DNA from: a bacterium
Lineage (GTDB): Bacteria; UBP6; UBA1177
Assembly (NCBI GenBank): GCA_022703485.1
Contig: JAKLDO010000007.1
Span: 1-56,176 of the forward strand
Direction of reading: 5' to 3'
Length of the DNA stretch: 56,176 bases
The position numbers were made by a program, and so were the translations under genes. The stretch's first letter is position 1. Each line of letters begins with the position of its first letter. Positions 18,110 to 25,950 of this stretch are shown here, one piece after another. The notes under the pieces were generated by a model. The model saw only the letters and a list, made by a program, of their open reading frames with translations, was not told the DNA's origin and did not search any database.

Positions 18110-19360
18110 ATGAAAAAATTCTTTGTGCTGCTTACGGCACTCATCTTCTGGGCTTGCAGTACGGAAATATCAAAAAACGATGCGGATAGTCTCATCGCAA
18201 ATGATCCCGATACTGTTTCGGACGACGCTGACAGCGGTGATGTCTCTGACAAAGACGGTGATGCAAAAACAGATACGGATGATCCTGGTGAAGCAGATGA
18301 AGACATTTCTGACGGATCTGACGATCTGCAAAGCGACATGGACACTCCAACTGCCGATGATGAAGCTGATATGGACATTGTTCCGGATGATGAAGTCCCG
18401 ATGAATTTCTATTTCGGAAATTTTCACAGTCACAGCGGAATTTCTGATGGTGAAGGATCTGCGGAAGAGATCATGCAGTGGGCGAAGAACGAAGCGAATG
18501 TCGATTTTTACGCCATGACGGACCACTCTGAGCAGATATTCGGCGGCGAATGGAACGAAATGAAGGAAATGACAGACCTTTACAACGAAGACGGCGTCTT
18601 TGTGGCGATAAGGGGTTTTGAATGGAGCCATCCTCTGAACGGACACATCTGTATCTATCTAACTGATGATTTCAATTCAGCATACTCGGCACTATGGATA
18701 AGTTATATCTACGACTGGATAGATGAAAAGAACGCCATTGCTCAGTTCAATCATCCGGGGCGCGAGGTCAATGTGTTCGACGACCTCGATTTTGAGCTGA
18801 AGGTAGCTGACAATATGATCGCGATTGAAACGGGCAATAAAGGCGACGGCAACAATGACGGAGAGTTTCTGCCTTATTACATCAAAGCTCTGGATAAAGG
18901 ATGGATACTCGCTCCGGCATCGAATCAGGACAATCATTCAATGAATATAAACACTCACAGGTCGGTCTATGTCGGTCCTGATCTTAGCAGGCAGAGCATG
19001 ATCGATGCCATGTATGCAAGAAGAAGGTATTCCAGCGATGATCCCGATATAAAGGTCACTTTCCGCCTCGGTAAGGATTGGATGGGTTCGATTGTCACCA
19101 CAACCGAAAGTCTTCTTAAATTCACGGTCAAGATCGAAGATAACGAACCAGTAAAAGAGCTTCAGATCATATCAAACGGCGGGAATGTGGTTGCAAACAG
19201 CATAATTGAGGGAAAGCAGAATTCCGTGACATGGAACCCTGAAATAATGGTGAACATGAACAGTTACTATTTTCTGAAGGTCATTTCAGAAGATGTGCTT
19301 GATAACGACGGACCTGATCAGATAGCTTTGACGGCGCCGGTGTGGATAATAAAACAGTAA
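18110..19360 (+). CDS. Lipoprotein with PHP/CehA-McbA-type metallohydrolase domain
   Basis: This 416-residue lipoprotein has a lipobox at FWA-C, an acidic Asp/Ser/Thr linker to about residue 100, and then a PHP-like domain. Metal-binding motifs are FHSHSGISDGEG (HxH with Asp), AMTDHSEQIF, the region ending FEWSHPLNGHICIY, FNHPG, and a late SNQDNHS. The order matches CehA/McbA-type metallohydrolases acting on phosphoester or amide bonds. A small beta domain follows (VKELQIISNGGNVV). The substrate is unknown. A GGAGGG site precedes the ATG. It is probably co-transcribed with the barrel gene 30 bases downstream. Confidence 0.85.
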   Translation: MKKFFVLLTALIFWACSTEISKNDADSLIANDPDTVSDDADSGDVSDKDGDAKTDTDDPGEADEDISDGSDDLQSDMDTPTADDEADMDIVPDDEVPMNFYFGNFHSHSGISDGEGSAEEIMQWAKNEANVDFYAMTDHSEQIFGGEWNEMKEMTDLYNEDGVFVAIRGFEWSHPLNGHICIYLTDDFNSAYSALWISYIYDWIDEKNAIAQFNHPGREVNVFDDLDFELKVADNMIAIETGNKGDGNNDGEFLPYYIKALDKGWILAPASNQDNHSMNINTHRSVYVGPDLSRQSMIDAMYARRRYSSDDPDIKVTFRLGKDWMGSIVTTTESLLKFTVKIEDNEPVKELQIISNGGNVVANSIIEGKQNSVTWNPEIMVNMNSYYFLKVISEDVLDNDGPDQIALTAPVWIIKQ

Positions 19361-19390
19361 ATTCCATTTTGATATTTTCCGGAGGTTAAG

Positions 19391-19981
19391 ATGAAAAAGA
19401 TCTTTCTTGTTGCAGTTGCAGTGATCCTGCTGTCGGGGACGGTTGCGGCTCAGAGCGGCAAAAAAACAGAGATGTATGTTCAGCCTACTTTCGGGTTCGG
19501 CCTTGCCTATAATAATTACAATGCATTCGGTCTCGATGCGGGTCTTGATATTGTGTTCAAGGTGTGGGAGAGCAATAAAAAAGCGGGCGGCAAGATGTTC
19601 GCAGGTATCGATACCGGCTTTCAATATTGGATCCCTACAAAGGACATCGGCTTCTACAGCAAAAGACATCATATTTTCACAATGCCTGTAACCGGCTATT
19701 TTTCCTATGAATTCAAAATAAATGCAGGACCGCTTGCCTATGCCGGACCGTTCATAACTTTCGGTATAAGTTTTGATATTGAGCATACAGTTTATGAAGA
19801 TGATGCCGTAGAAAGCTCAGGCGTCAAGCAGACTGACACAAGTTTTTATCCCAACTTCGCGAATTCTTTCGGCGGAACGCTGGTTTTCACCAACGGCTGG
19901 GTCTTCAAACAGAGCTTTGCCTGGAGCTCTGTGAACTATTACTGGGGAATGTTCCTTCTTGAGGCTGGATACAGGTTCTAA
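19391..19981 (+). CDS. Predicted outer-membrane beta-barrel protein
   Basis: This 196-residue protein has a signal peptide (MKKIFLVAVAVILLSGTVAA, then QSG) and alternating amphipathic strands such as VQPTFGFGLAYNNY, YFSYEFKI and AYAGPFITFGISFDIE. It ends LLEAGYRF with the terminal Phe expected for BAM-dependent barrels. The family is not recognised. GGAGG lies before the ATG. It follows the PHP lipoprotein gene, so a shared envelope role is possible. Confidence 0.7.
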   Translation: MKKIFLVAVAVILLSGTVAAQSGKKTEMYVQPTFGFGLAYNNYNAFGLDAGLDIVFKVWESNKKAGGKMFAGIDTGFQYWIPTKDIGFYSKRHHIFTMPVTGYFSYEFKINAGPLAYAGPFITFGISFDIEHTVYEDDAVESSGVKQTDTSFYPNFANSFGGTLVFTNGWVFKQSFAWSSVNYYWGMFLLEAGYRF

Positions 19982-19982
19982 C

Positions 19983-20363
19983 CTATTTCTTCAGCAGGTC
20001 TCTTATTTCGGTGAGGAGAACTACTTCGGCTGATGGTACCGGGGGAGTTGCCGGAGCGGCGGCCTCCTCTTTTTTCTTTAACGAATTTATCCCTTTGATG
20101 AGCATGAATACCGCAAAGGCGACTATGCAGAAATCAAATGTCACCTGAATGAAGTTGCCGTATTTTATTACAGATCCGCCTACGGTAATGCTAAGTGTCG
20201 TAAAGTCTAAGCCCCCGACAAAAAGCCCGATGATAGGCATTATCATGTCACCGACGGCAGAGCTTACGATCTTACCGAAAGCGGCTCCGATAATGATACC
20301 GACAGCCATGTCAATGACATTTCCCCTCATCGCGAATGTCTTGAATTCATTTACGATCTTCAT
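19983..20363 (-). CDS. mscL: Large-conductance mechanosensitive channel
   Basis: MscL opens under high membrane tension and releases solutes during hypo-osmotic shock. The 126 residues begin [23 protein letters not shown], the classic N-terminal helix and TM1 start, with [25 protein letters not shown]2 is [18 protein letters not shown], followed by a Lys/Glu cluster and a C-terminal helix ([14 protein letters not shown]) for the pentameric bundle. Length is normal. It is convergent with the barrel gene, one base apart. Confidence 0.96.
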   Translation of the reverse strand: MKIVNEFKTFAMRGNVIDMAVGIIIGAAFGKIVSSAVGDMIMPIIGLFVGGLDFTTLSITVGGSVIKYGNFIQVTFDFCIVAFAVFMLIKGINSLKKKEEAAAPATPPVPSAEVVLLTEIRDLLKK

Positions 20364-20421
20364 TGAAACACCTCCAAATTAAATTTCATTTCTCAGTATC
20401 TGCCGATAAGTTTGTTAAAGA

Positions 20422-20550
20422 TCATTTTTTCAGCCATGGATTTTCTTTTTCAATTCTGGAAAAAACTTCATCCTGTTCAATTAAGTTCCCTGATTCAATA
20501 TCTTTTTCGGCAATTTTTATAAGCTTCAACATTGCTTCAGTTCTATTCAT
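20422..20550 (-). CDS. Small acidic/basic helical protein (42 residues), possible orphan antitoxin
   Basis: The short frame starts MNRTEAMLKLIKIAEKDIES and ends NPWLKK. It is preceded by a near-perfect GGAGGAATAA ribosome binding site, and the interval is otherwise empty. The sequence is predicted helical and resembles short antitoxin-like proteins that accompany RelE/ParE toxins. Directly overlapping its stop (ATGA) is another ATG that opens a frame of only ten codons, as if a partner toxin had been lost. Both the antitoxin call and the loss are inference. Confidence 0.5.
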   Translation of the reverse strand: MNRTEAMLKLIKIAEKDIESGNLIEQDEVFSRIEKENPWLKK

Positions 20551-20611
20551 TTATTCCTCCACGATTTAACAAAATATAGTACCTAATTCAGTCTAAATGG
20601 CAAAGGAAATC

Positions 20612-21262
20612 TCATTTTCCAAGCAGAAGCAAGCCGATTTCCCTAACACTTCCGCATATATAAGTAGTTCCCGCCTCTTTGAGCTCTGATTCGCTTCCGT
20701 AACCGAAGGTGACGCCGATTGAATCTATTCCGTTCTCTTTTGCGCCGATGATGTCATAAAACCGGTCGCCGATCATGACTGTCGATTCTTTTTCAAGTTT
20801 GAATTTTTCGATTATATGGCTGATTATTTCGGGCTTGCCCGATTCCGTCCCGTTGAGATTGCTTCCTTTAATATACTGAAAATATTTATCAATTCCGAAC
20901 TGTTCAAGCACTTTTTCTGCAAATACTGTCGGTTTTGAAGTCGCAATGAACATATTTGCACCGGTTTTTTGAAGTTCTTCAAGCAATTCAGTCACAGCTG
21001 GGAAAATTTCGTTCTCGTTGATACCAATTTCTGCATAATATTTACGGAAATACCGCACGCCGTCTTCCACAGCATCACCCGAAAGACCGCAGAAATCCCG
21101 GAATGACGCATGAAGCGGCGGCCCGATGAACTTCATCAGATCACCGACCTCGCTTTCTTTTATCCCGAGCTTATCCAGAGCGAACCTCACCGAATTCAGA
21201 ATACCATCCTTCGGTTCCGTCAGAGTTCCGTCCAGATCAAAAAGAATATTTGTGTATTTCAT
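20612..21262 (-). CDS. HAD-family phosphatase, phosphoglycolate phosphatase-like
   Basis: This 216-residue HAD hydrolase has motif I ILFDLDGTLTEP, a helical cap, motif II MFIATSKPT with Lys in the downstream helix, and motif III/IV MIGDRFYDIIGAKENG. The sequence IGVTFGYGSESELKEAG near the C terminus is typical of Gph/PpaX-like phosphatases. Likely substrates are small phosphoesters such as phosphoglycolate. Its ATG overlaps the stop of the ATPase gene (ATGA), so the two are translationally coupled although functionally unlike. Confidence 0.88.
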   Translation of the reverse strand: MKYTNILFDLDGTLTEPKDGILNSVRFALDKLGIKESEVGDLMKFIGPPLHASFRDFCGLSGDAVEDGVRYFRKYYAEIGINENEIFPAVTELLEELQKTGANMFIATSKPTVFAEKVLEQFGIDKYFQYIKGSNLNGTESGKPEIISHIIEKFKLEKESTVMIGDRFYDIIGAKENGIDSIGVTFGYGSESELKEAGTTYICGSVREIGLLLLGK

Positions 21263-22461
21263 TTCTGCTCCATCAGCCAGCTTGGAAGATATTTTCGGAT
21301 TATTCCATCTTCACTACTTTCAGGAATTGAGTCCATTGTAAGAATATATTTCGGAAAATTATCCTGAATTTTATAAAAAGGTCTTGTTTCTCTTGCTCTC
21401 ACAGTTTCATCTGTCAGAAGATAACTTACCTGAATATATATTCTTTCCCCAGCGATTTCTGCGATAAAATCAACTTCATAATCATCAAGTTTCCCTATTT
21501 TAACATCATAGCCTCGATATAAAAGCTCAATAAATACAATGTTTTCGAGATAACTGTTTATGTTTTTCTCTCTGTAACCGAACAATGAATGACTGAACCC
21601 TATATCGGTGAGATATATTTTTTCGTTTGTTTCAAGAAGCTTTTTTCCTTTCAGATCATATCGGGGAACTCTTTTTATAATGAAGGCGGATTCCAGATAA
21701 TTCAAATAATTTAAAACAGTTTCGTGACCAACCGACCTCCTTTCGCTTTTAAAATAATCAGCAATTTTTCTGCTCGACAGAATGTTGCCTGCGTTGTCAA
21801 AAACAAATCTCATTATTTTATCAAGGAGATCTATATCTCTAATATTATTCCGCTTTATCACATCCTTCAAAACAACACTGTCACGGATCGATGAAAGATA
21901 TTGATATATATTAGACTGTTCAAATTCGATGTGATGTATTCCCGGCATTCCACCATATTTAAGAAATTCATTGAATGTGTAATCTGTTCCCTTTCCATTA
22001 TTTAACAATGCAGAAAACTCAGAAAAAACAAATGGATACACATTGAACTCAACATATCGGCCCGTAAGAAGTGTTGCAAGCTCCCCCGACAGAAGTTTTG
22101 AGTTTGAACCGGTAATAAAAATGTCGGCATCATCATCAGCAAAAAACGAGTTGACAACTTTTTCCCAATCCGGAATTTCTTGAACCTCGTCAATAAAGAG
22201 GCTTATCTTTCCGCCCGCCTTTGTTTTCTGTTCGCGAACAAAACGGTGCAACTCATGAATATCAAGAAATCTTGAATTATTCAATGATTCCATATTGATA
22301 TAAAGAATTTCTTCAGAACGCACACCCGATTCTTTCAGGTGATCTACAAGCTGCATCATGATTATACTTTTTCCGGTTCTTCTCATACCTGTTATTACTT
22401 TTATTACAGGTTTACCGACAAAAGGAATGATCCTGTCTATACACTTCTGTCTTTTATACAT
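21259..22461 (-). CDS. AAA ATPase with DUF4143 (nuclease-like) C terminus
   Basis: This is a 400-residue protein of the widespread AAA_14/DUF4143 family. The Walker A is GMRRTGKSI, the Walker B is ISLFIDEVQEI, and the sensor 1 region is IFITGSNSKLLSGELATLLTGR. The C-terminal DUF4143 part includes YLTDIGFSHSLFGY, ENIVFIELLYRGYDVKIGK and a PD-(D/E)xK-like YEVDFIAEIAGERIYIQVSY. The cellular role of these orphan ATPases is not settled. The open frame extends 37 codons upstream, but the ATG at 22461 has GGAGG at the right spacing and matches the family N terminus. Confidence 0.88.
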   Translation of the reverse strand: MYKRQKCIDRIIPFVGKPVIKVITGMRRTGKSIIMMQLVDHLKESGVRSEEILYINMESLNNSRFLDIHELHRFVREQKTKAGGKISLFIDEVQEIPDWEKVVNSFFADDDADIFITGSNSKLLSGELATLLTGRYVEFNVYPFVFSEFSALLNNGKGTDYTFNEFLKYGGMPGIHHIEFEQSNIYQYLSSIRDSVVLKDVIKRNNIRDIDLLDKIMRFVFDNAGNILSSRKIADYFKSERRSVGHETVLNYLNYLESAFIIKRVPRYDLKGKKLLETNEKIYLTDIGFSHSLFGYREKNINSYLENIVFIELLYRGYDVKIGKLDDYEVDFIAEIAGERIYIQVSYLLTDETVRARETRPFYKIQDNFPKYILTMDSIPESSEDGIIRKYLPSWLMEQK

Positions 22462-22504
22462 GCCAAAACCTCCGCAAATCCATTTTTTGGACGACATGCA
22501 GGCC

Positions 22505-22533
22505 AAAATACACCACTTTTCTATTTTTGTCCA
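22505..22533 (-). promoter_or_regulatory. Candidate promoter of the DUF4143 ATPase gene
   Basis: On the minus strand, TGGACA (22533-22528) and TATTTT (22510-22505) are separated by 17 bases and lie about 44 bases before the chosen ATG. This supports starting at 22461, since the longer frame would begin upstream of the promoter. Confidence 0.45.
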
Positions 22534-22602
22534 GTATAAGTTAACAGAATTTATAATGTGAGCAGAATTCATACCCGATAAGGAAAAAATGGTTATGAAC
22601 TA

Positions 22603-23592
22603 TCATTCCTGGCTTCTGAAATCGTCAATATTCACAATGTACAGATCAAATCCCCCTTTTCCTTCAGGTCTGTTCGAAGAAAATACCATAATATGGGAAC
22701 CTGCATCGGCAAAGGAAAATATTACCGGCCTGAATTCATCGTATTCAGAGTTGATCTTCTCACCGAAATTTTTCGGAGTGCTCCATTTTCCATCCTTAAT
22801 ATGGGAATAATAAAGATCATAACCTCCAAATCCGCCGGGTCTATTTGAAGTGAACACCATCATATTCCATTCCGTATACGGGCATTTATCATCATACGGA
22901 CTGGAAAGAACAGATTCTTTTTCAATTTTTTCAATATTTCCATCTCTTAAAACCTGACCTGAGATCTCTGAAGTGTATTGAGCGGAATAAATGTTAAAAA
23001 CAGAATCATTTCTGTTACTGCAGAAGTACATTTTTTTATTATCAACACCTATAGAAGGATACATATTATCACCAATATCATTTATCCCGGGAACCTCAAC
23101 AGAATCTGTCACCAAATTGTAATTGCTAGAATAATTACTCAATTCAACAAAATTGACACCGAACCTGCCATCGGTCTGTGTTGCATACATAAAAAGCAGA
23201 TTGTCTTCACCTTCATAATAAGCACCGACATAATAAGTAAACGGTCCGAACTGATCATTACTGTTATTCACTTTTCCCAGTATCAGACTTGATTTATATG
23301 ACACAAGAACATGGTCAGGGATGTCAAAAGTAAGAACTTTTTCTTCTTCATAATACGCAAAATTTATTATCCCTGTAACAATATCAAAATTGTCTCCGGC
23401 GCTTTTTCTGTTTGAAGAAAAATATATTTCTGTACTTTGAACGGGGTGACCGATATCAGAGTTATAATCATCATATATTGAGTTAAGTTCCCCTAAATTA
23501 ACAGCAGAATCAGTTATTCTGGTGCCGCTTATTTCTCTTTCGCAACCAGCCAGAGTGATAATGAATATCAGCACCCAGATAAGCTTAATCAT
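22603..23592 (-). CDS. Lipoprotein with PD40-type beta-propeller repeats
   Basis: This 329-residue lipoprotein has a lipobox at TLAG-C. At least four PD40-like repeats can be seen with the signatures IYFSSNRKS, MYFCSNRNDSVFNIYSA, MVFTSNRPGGFGGYDLYYS and MVFSSNRPEGKGGFDLYIV. Such propellers occur in TolB-like and OmpA-associated periplasmic proteins and mediate protein interactions. No enzymatic residues are evident. It is preceded by a GGAGATC site. The gene and its TPR neighbour are visibly A/T-rich. Confidence 0.82.
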   Translation of the reverse strand: MIKLIWVLIFIITLAGCEREISGTRITDSAVNLGELNSIYDDYNSDIGHPVQSTEIYFSSNRKSAGDNFDIVTGIINFAYYEEEKVLTFDIPDHVLVSYKSSLILGKVNNSNDQFGPFTYYVGAYYEGEDNLLFMYATQTDGRFGVNFVELSNYSSNYNLVTDSVEVPGINDIGDNMYPSIGVDNKKMYFCSNRNDSVFNIYSAQYTSEISGQVLRDGNIEKIEKESVLSSPYDDKCPYTEWNMMVFTSNRPGGFGGYDLYYSHIKDGKWSTPKNFGEKINSEYDEFRPVIFSFADAGSHIMVFSSNRPEGKGGFDLYIVNIDDFRSQE

Positions 23593-23656
23593 TTGATCTC
23601 CTTAATTTTTTATTTCTTTTCCTTTTCTATCAGCTCAAAAAGAATATTTGTGCATC

Positions 23657-24370
23657 TCATTGTTTTTTTCTCAATTGTTTGATGTATTCCAGTTCATTTA
23701 ACGCAGTTCTGTCATTGCTGTTTATCTGAAGACATTTTTTATAAATCTCTTCTGCTTCATCCAGTCTGCCCATTTCAATAAGAGTGTATCCGATTCCGCG
23801 CATCGCCCTTGTCAACTCATGCTCCTTTTCTTTATCCGGCGAATACTCTCCGGCGTATTTCTCAGCTTTCTTGAATATTTCCAATGACTTTTCCCAATTC
23901 TTCTCGATTTGGTATATATGTCCCAACTCAGAAAAATATCCCGAATTGTACGGAGAAAGCTTTATCGATCTTTCCAAAAGACTCTTCGCCTGATCATAAT
24001 TTTTGAATTCAACTTCCGCATACGCTTTATAAAATAATGCTTCCGCCCAAACATCTGATTCGATCATAATGCTTTCAGCCGTTGCAATCACCATGGCTAT
24101 GTAAACAGCCGATTCCTTATTAGTTCGGGCACAAAAAACCGCTTTAGAACCGTCTTTATATTTGTTTTCATAATATTCAATCAATGGGTCCATGTAATTT
24201 TTAACCGATTCTTCAATTTTTCCTTTTTTTAAAACAGCGACTCCTTCATTTAAAATGGCTCTGTGATGTTTTTCATTGTCAACACTTAACGCTTCTCTTT
24301 TCTGACCGGTACTTGCACAGCCAGCTACTGTAAAAACAACAACAAAAACCATGAAAAGAATCTTTTTCAC
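23657..24370 (-). CDS. Lipoprotein with TPR repeats
   Basis: This 237-residue lipoprotein has a lipobox at TVAG-C followed by a helical repeat domain. TPR-like units include AEALFYKAYAEVEFKNYDQAKSLL in parts, YNSGYFSELGHIYQIEKNWEKS, and IGYTLIEMGRLDEAEEIYKK. It is probably a periplasmic scaffold. The start codon is GTG at 24370, supported by a strong GAGGAGG site. It lies upstream of the PD40 lipoprotein on the same strand, and the two may form a unit. Confidence 0.82.
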   Translation of the reverse strand: MKKILFMVFVVVFTVAGCASTGQKREALSVDNEKHHRAILNEGVAVLKKGKIEESVKNYMDPLIEYYENKYKDGSKAVFCARTNKESAVYIAMVIATAESIMIESDVWAEALFYKAYAEVEFKNYDQAKSLLERSIKLSPYNSGYFSELGHIYQIEKNWEKSLEIFKKAEKYAGEYSPDKEKEHELTRAMRGIGYTLIEMGRLDEAEEIYKKCLQINSNDRTALNELEYIKQLRKKQ

Positions 24371-24486
24371 TTTATCCTCCTCTTGCTTAAATTTAACGAT
24401 CCGGAAAAGACTCGGTGTATTTCATTGTTCTTCGCTTCTATTAATTTCGTTAATTTTTGTAATGGAATCTGTTTTTGTGCTTTTCC

Positions 24487-25179
24487 TTATACATTGCTTA
24501 ATTCCTCAATTCTTTCGATTACATAATCGGCCCATTTTTTCCGTTCGGAAATTTTTTCGGGCCAGAGTTCCTGAATTACTCCTGTGATCATTATCGTTGT
24601 GAGTCCGGCTTCTTTTGCCCCTTTCAGCTCATTTGAGCCGCCATCACCGATAAAAACAGATTCTTGCGATGTCACTCCCAGTTCTTTCATTGAAATTTCA
24701 TAGATTTCCCTGTCCGGTTTTGCATATCCGGCAAAACATGAAAACACCGTGCTGTCAAAAAGTCCGGCGATTGGCGACTTATCCCACATTGCGATTTCCA
24801 TCACATCTGCATTGCTCAACAGACCAAGCTTCAAGCCGTTTTCTTTTAATGATTTTAATGTTTTGATATTTTCAACCGGAATATTTATAAGTGCCTGACC
24901 GAATCTTTTCTTTCTTATTTCAACAGCTTGACGCACCAGCTCATCACTGATTTCCGGCTTCACCCTGTCCACAAGATCCCTGATTATCCTGAACGGATCT
25001 TTTTCCCTTCCGCAAAGCCTTTCATAAGTACCGAACTGCAGCATATCGCTCCAGACAGTGCGATCAACACCGAAAAACTCAGAAGTCGCAGGCAGAGTCG
25101 CCCACTGCGATTCCGGACCCGTCAAAGTGTGAAACAAATCGAATATGTAAGCTTTTTTGTTTTTAAAATTATTTATCAT
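24487..25179 (-). CDS. HAD-superfamily hydrolase
   Basis: This soluble HAD hydrolase of about 230 residues has a divergent motif I (AYIFDLFHTLTGPES; DxFHT rather than DxDGT), a helical cap with WSDMLQFGTYERL, motif II LGLLSNAD, a Lys in the GYAKPDREIYE segment, and motif IV FIGDGGSNELKGAKEAG. It resembles haloacid dehalogenase/epoxide hydrolase-like members, but the substrate is unknown. A TTG at 25221 could extend the N terminus by 14 residues; ATG at 25179 is preferred, though neither has a good ribosome binding site. Confidence 0.78.
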   Translation of the reverse strand: MINNFKNKKAYIFDLFHTLTGPESQWATLPATSEFFGVDRTVWSDMLQFGTYERLCGREKDPFRIIRDLVDRVKPEISDELVRQAVEIRKKRFGQALINIPVENIKTLKSLKENGLKLGLLSNADVMEIAMWDKSPIAGLFDSTVFSCFAGYAKPDREIYEISMKELGVTSQESVFIGDGGSNELKGAKEAGLTTIMITGVIQELWPEKISERKKWADYVIERIEELSNV

Positions 25180-25309
25180 TTTTTGCCACAACTGGTCTGA
25201 AACCTCTTGCGACCAATACAATCTGCTTTTTTCACATTTTCGCCATTTATTATGCTGTTTTCAGATTCAAACAGCAAATTTTATTACCGTTTATCATTCA
25301 GGCCGAAAT

Positions 25310-25409
25310 TAATCCCGTCCGGGTATAAAAACACAAAACAGCTTGACAATTACACCCGAAAAGGTATAAATTGTCATTGTTTGCTGAAATTTACACCCGA
25401 TGAGGTATA
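25310..25409 (+). promoter_or_regulatory. Three phased operators of the hipBST operon
   Basis: Three 18-base sites share the pattern TAnnCC-CGnnnn-GGTATA: 25310-25327, 25351-25368 and 25392-25409. The second and third are imperfect palindromes of the form TAYACC-N6-GGTRTA, and the first has a weaker left arm. Their centres are exactly 41 bases apart, about four helical turns, so bound HipB dimers would lie on the same face of the DNA. The middle site covers the promoter spacer and -10, and the third covers the ribosome binding site of hipB. This predicts autorepression. Confidence 0.75.
25343..25370 (+). promoter_or_regulatory. hipBST promoter
   Basis: TTGACA (25343-25348) and TATAAA (25365-25370) are 16 bases apart, with the second HipB operator lying between and over them. 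Transcription would start near 25378, about 34 bases before the hipB ATG. Confidence 0.75.
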
Positions 25410-25411
25410 AA

Positions 25412-25627
25412 ATGAGCTCTGAAAAGTTGAGAAATTTTGTTAAAGAGAGAAGAAAGATGCTCGGAATGACACAGCTTGAGCTTTCCGAGCGGAGCGGAAC
25501 AGGGCTCAGGTTCATCCGTGAACTTGAGCAGGGAAAATCGACTCTCCGGCTTGACAAGATCAATCAGGTTCTTGCTCTGTTCGGTCATGAAATGGCTCCC
25601 GTTCAAATTGAAAGAGGTGACAAATGA
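25412..25627 (+). CDS. hipB: HipB-type HTH antitoxin/repressor
   Basis: This is a 71-residue XRE-type helix-turn-helix protein. The core is RRKMLGMTQLELSERSGTGLRFIRELEQGKSTLRLDKINQVLALFG in sections, the usual HipB fold. It should repress its own operon through the palindromes upstream. In HipBST systems HipB alone does not neutralise the kinase. The ATG at 25412 is chosen over an upstream in-frame ATG at 25400, because GAGG sits correctly for it and the earlier one lies inside the third operator. It overlaps hipS by four bases. Confidence 0.88.
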   Translation: MSSEKLRNFVKERRKMLGMTQLELSERSGTGLRFIRELEQGKSTLRLDKINQVLALFGHEMAPVQIERGDK

Positions 25628-25950
25628 GCCGTAAAACTGGTTTTGTTTTCATGCATGATGAGTTTGCAGGAATAATTGAAGAAACCGAAACGGGGTACAG
25701 ATTCACTTATGATCCTGATTATGTTTCAAAAAACGGTTCAATTGCCATAAGCTGCACAATTCCTTTAAGAAAAGAGCCGTTTGAATCTCAAGTGCTTTTT
25801 CCGTTTTTTGACGGACTTATTCCTGAAGGATGGCTCCTTGATATCGCATGGAAAAGCTGGAAGATCAGTTCAAAAGATCGAATGGAACTGCTTTTAGCCT
25901 GTTGCAATGATGTGATTGGAGCAGTTTCTGTGCGGAGGGAAAGATCATGA
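25624..25950 (+). CDS. hipS: HipS-type antitoxin (free HipA N-subdomain 1)
   Basis: This 108-residue protein corresponds to the N-subdomain of HipA kinases made as a separate polypeptide. It starts MSRKTGFVFMHDEFAGIIEE and has the conserved FPFFDGLIPEGWLLDIAWK and a terminal LLLACCNDVIGAVSV segment. In characterised HipBST systems this small protein is the antitoxin that inhibits the HipT kinase. It overlaps hipB and hipT by four bases on each side. Confidence 0.87.
   Translation: MSRKTGFVFMHDEFAGIIEETETGYRFTYDPDYVSKNGSIAISCTIPLRKEPFESQVLFPFFDGLIPEGWLLDIAWKSWKISSKDRMELLLACCNDVIGAVSVRRERS

Noticed and set aside
20980..21367. Plus-strand frames over the HAD and ATPase junction
   Set aside because: They lack coding motifs, and both minus-strand genes show clear catalytic motifs.
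23634..23660. Nine-codon frame starting MRCTNILL, resembling the first codons of the HAD gene ending at 21262
   Set aside because: About 25 similar bases could be a relic of duplication, but it is too short to separate from chance, and a base missing against the HAD gene breaks the frame at once.
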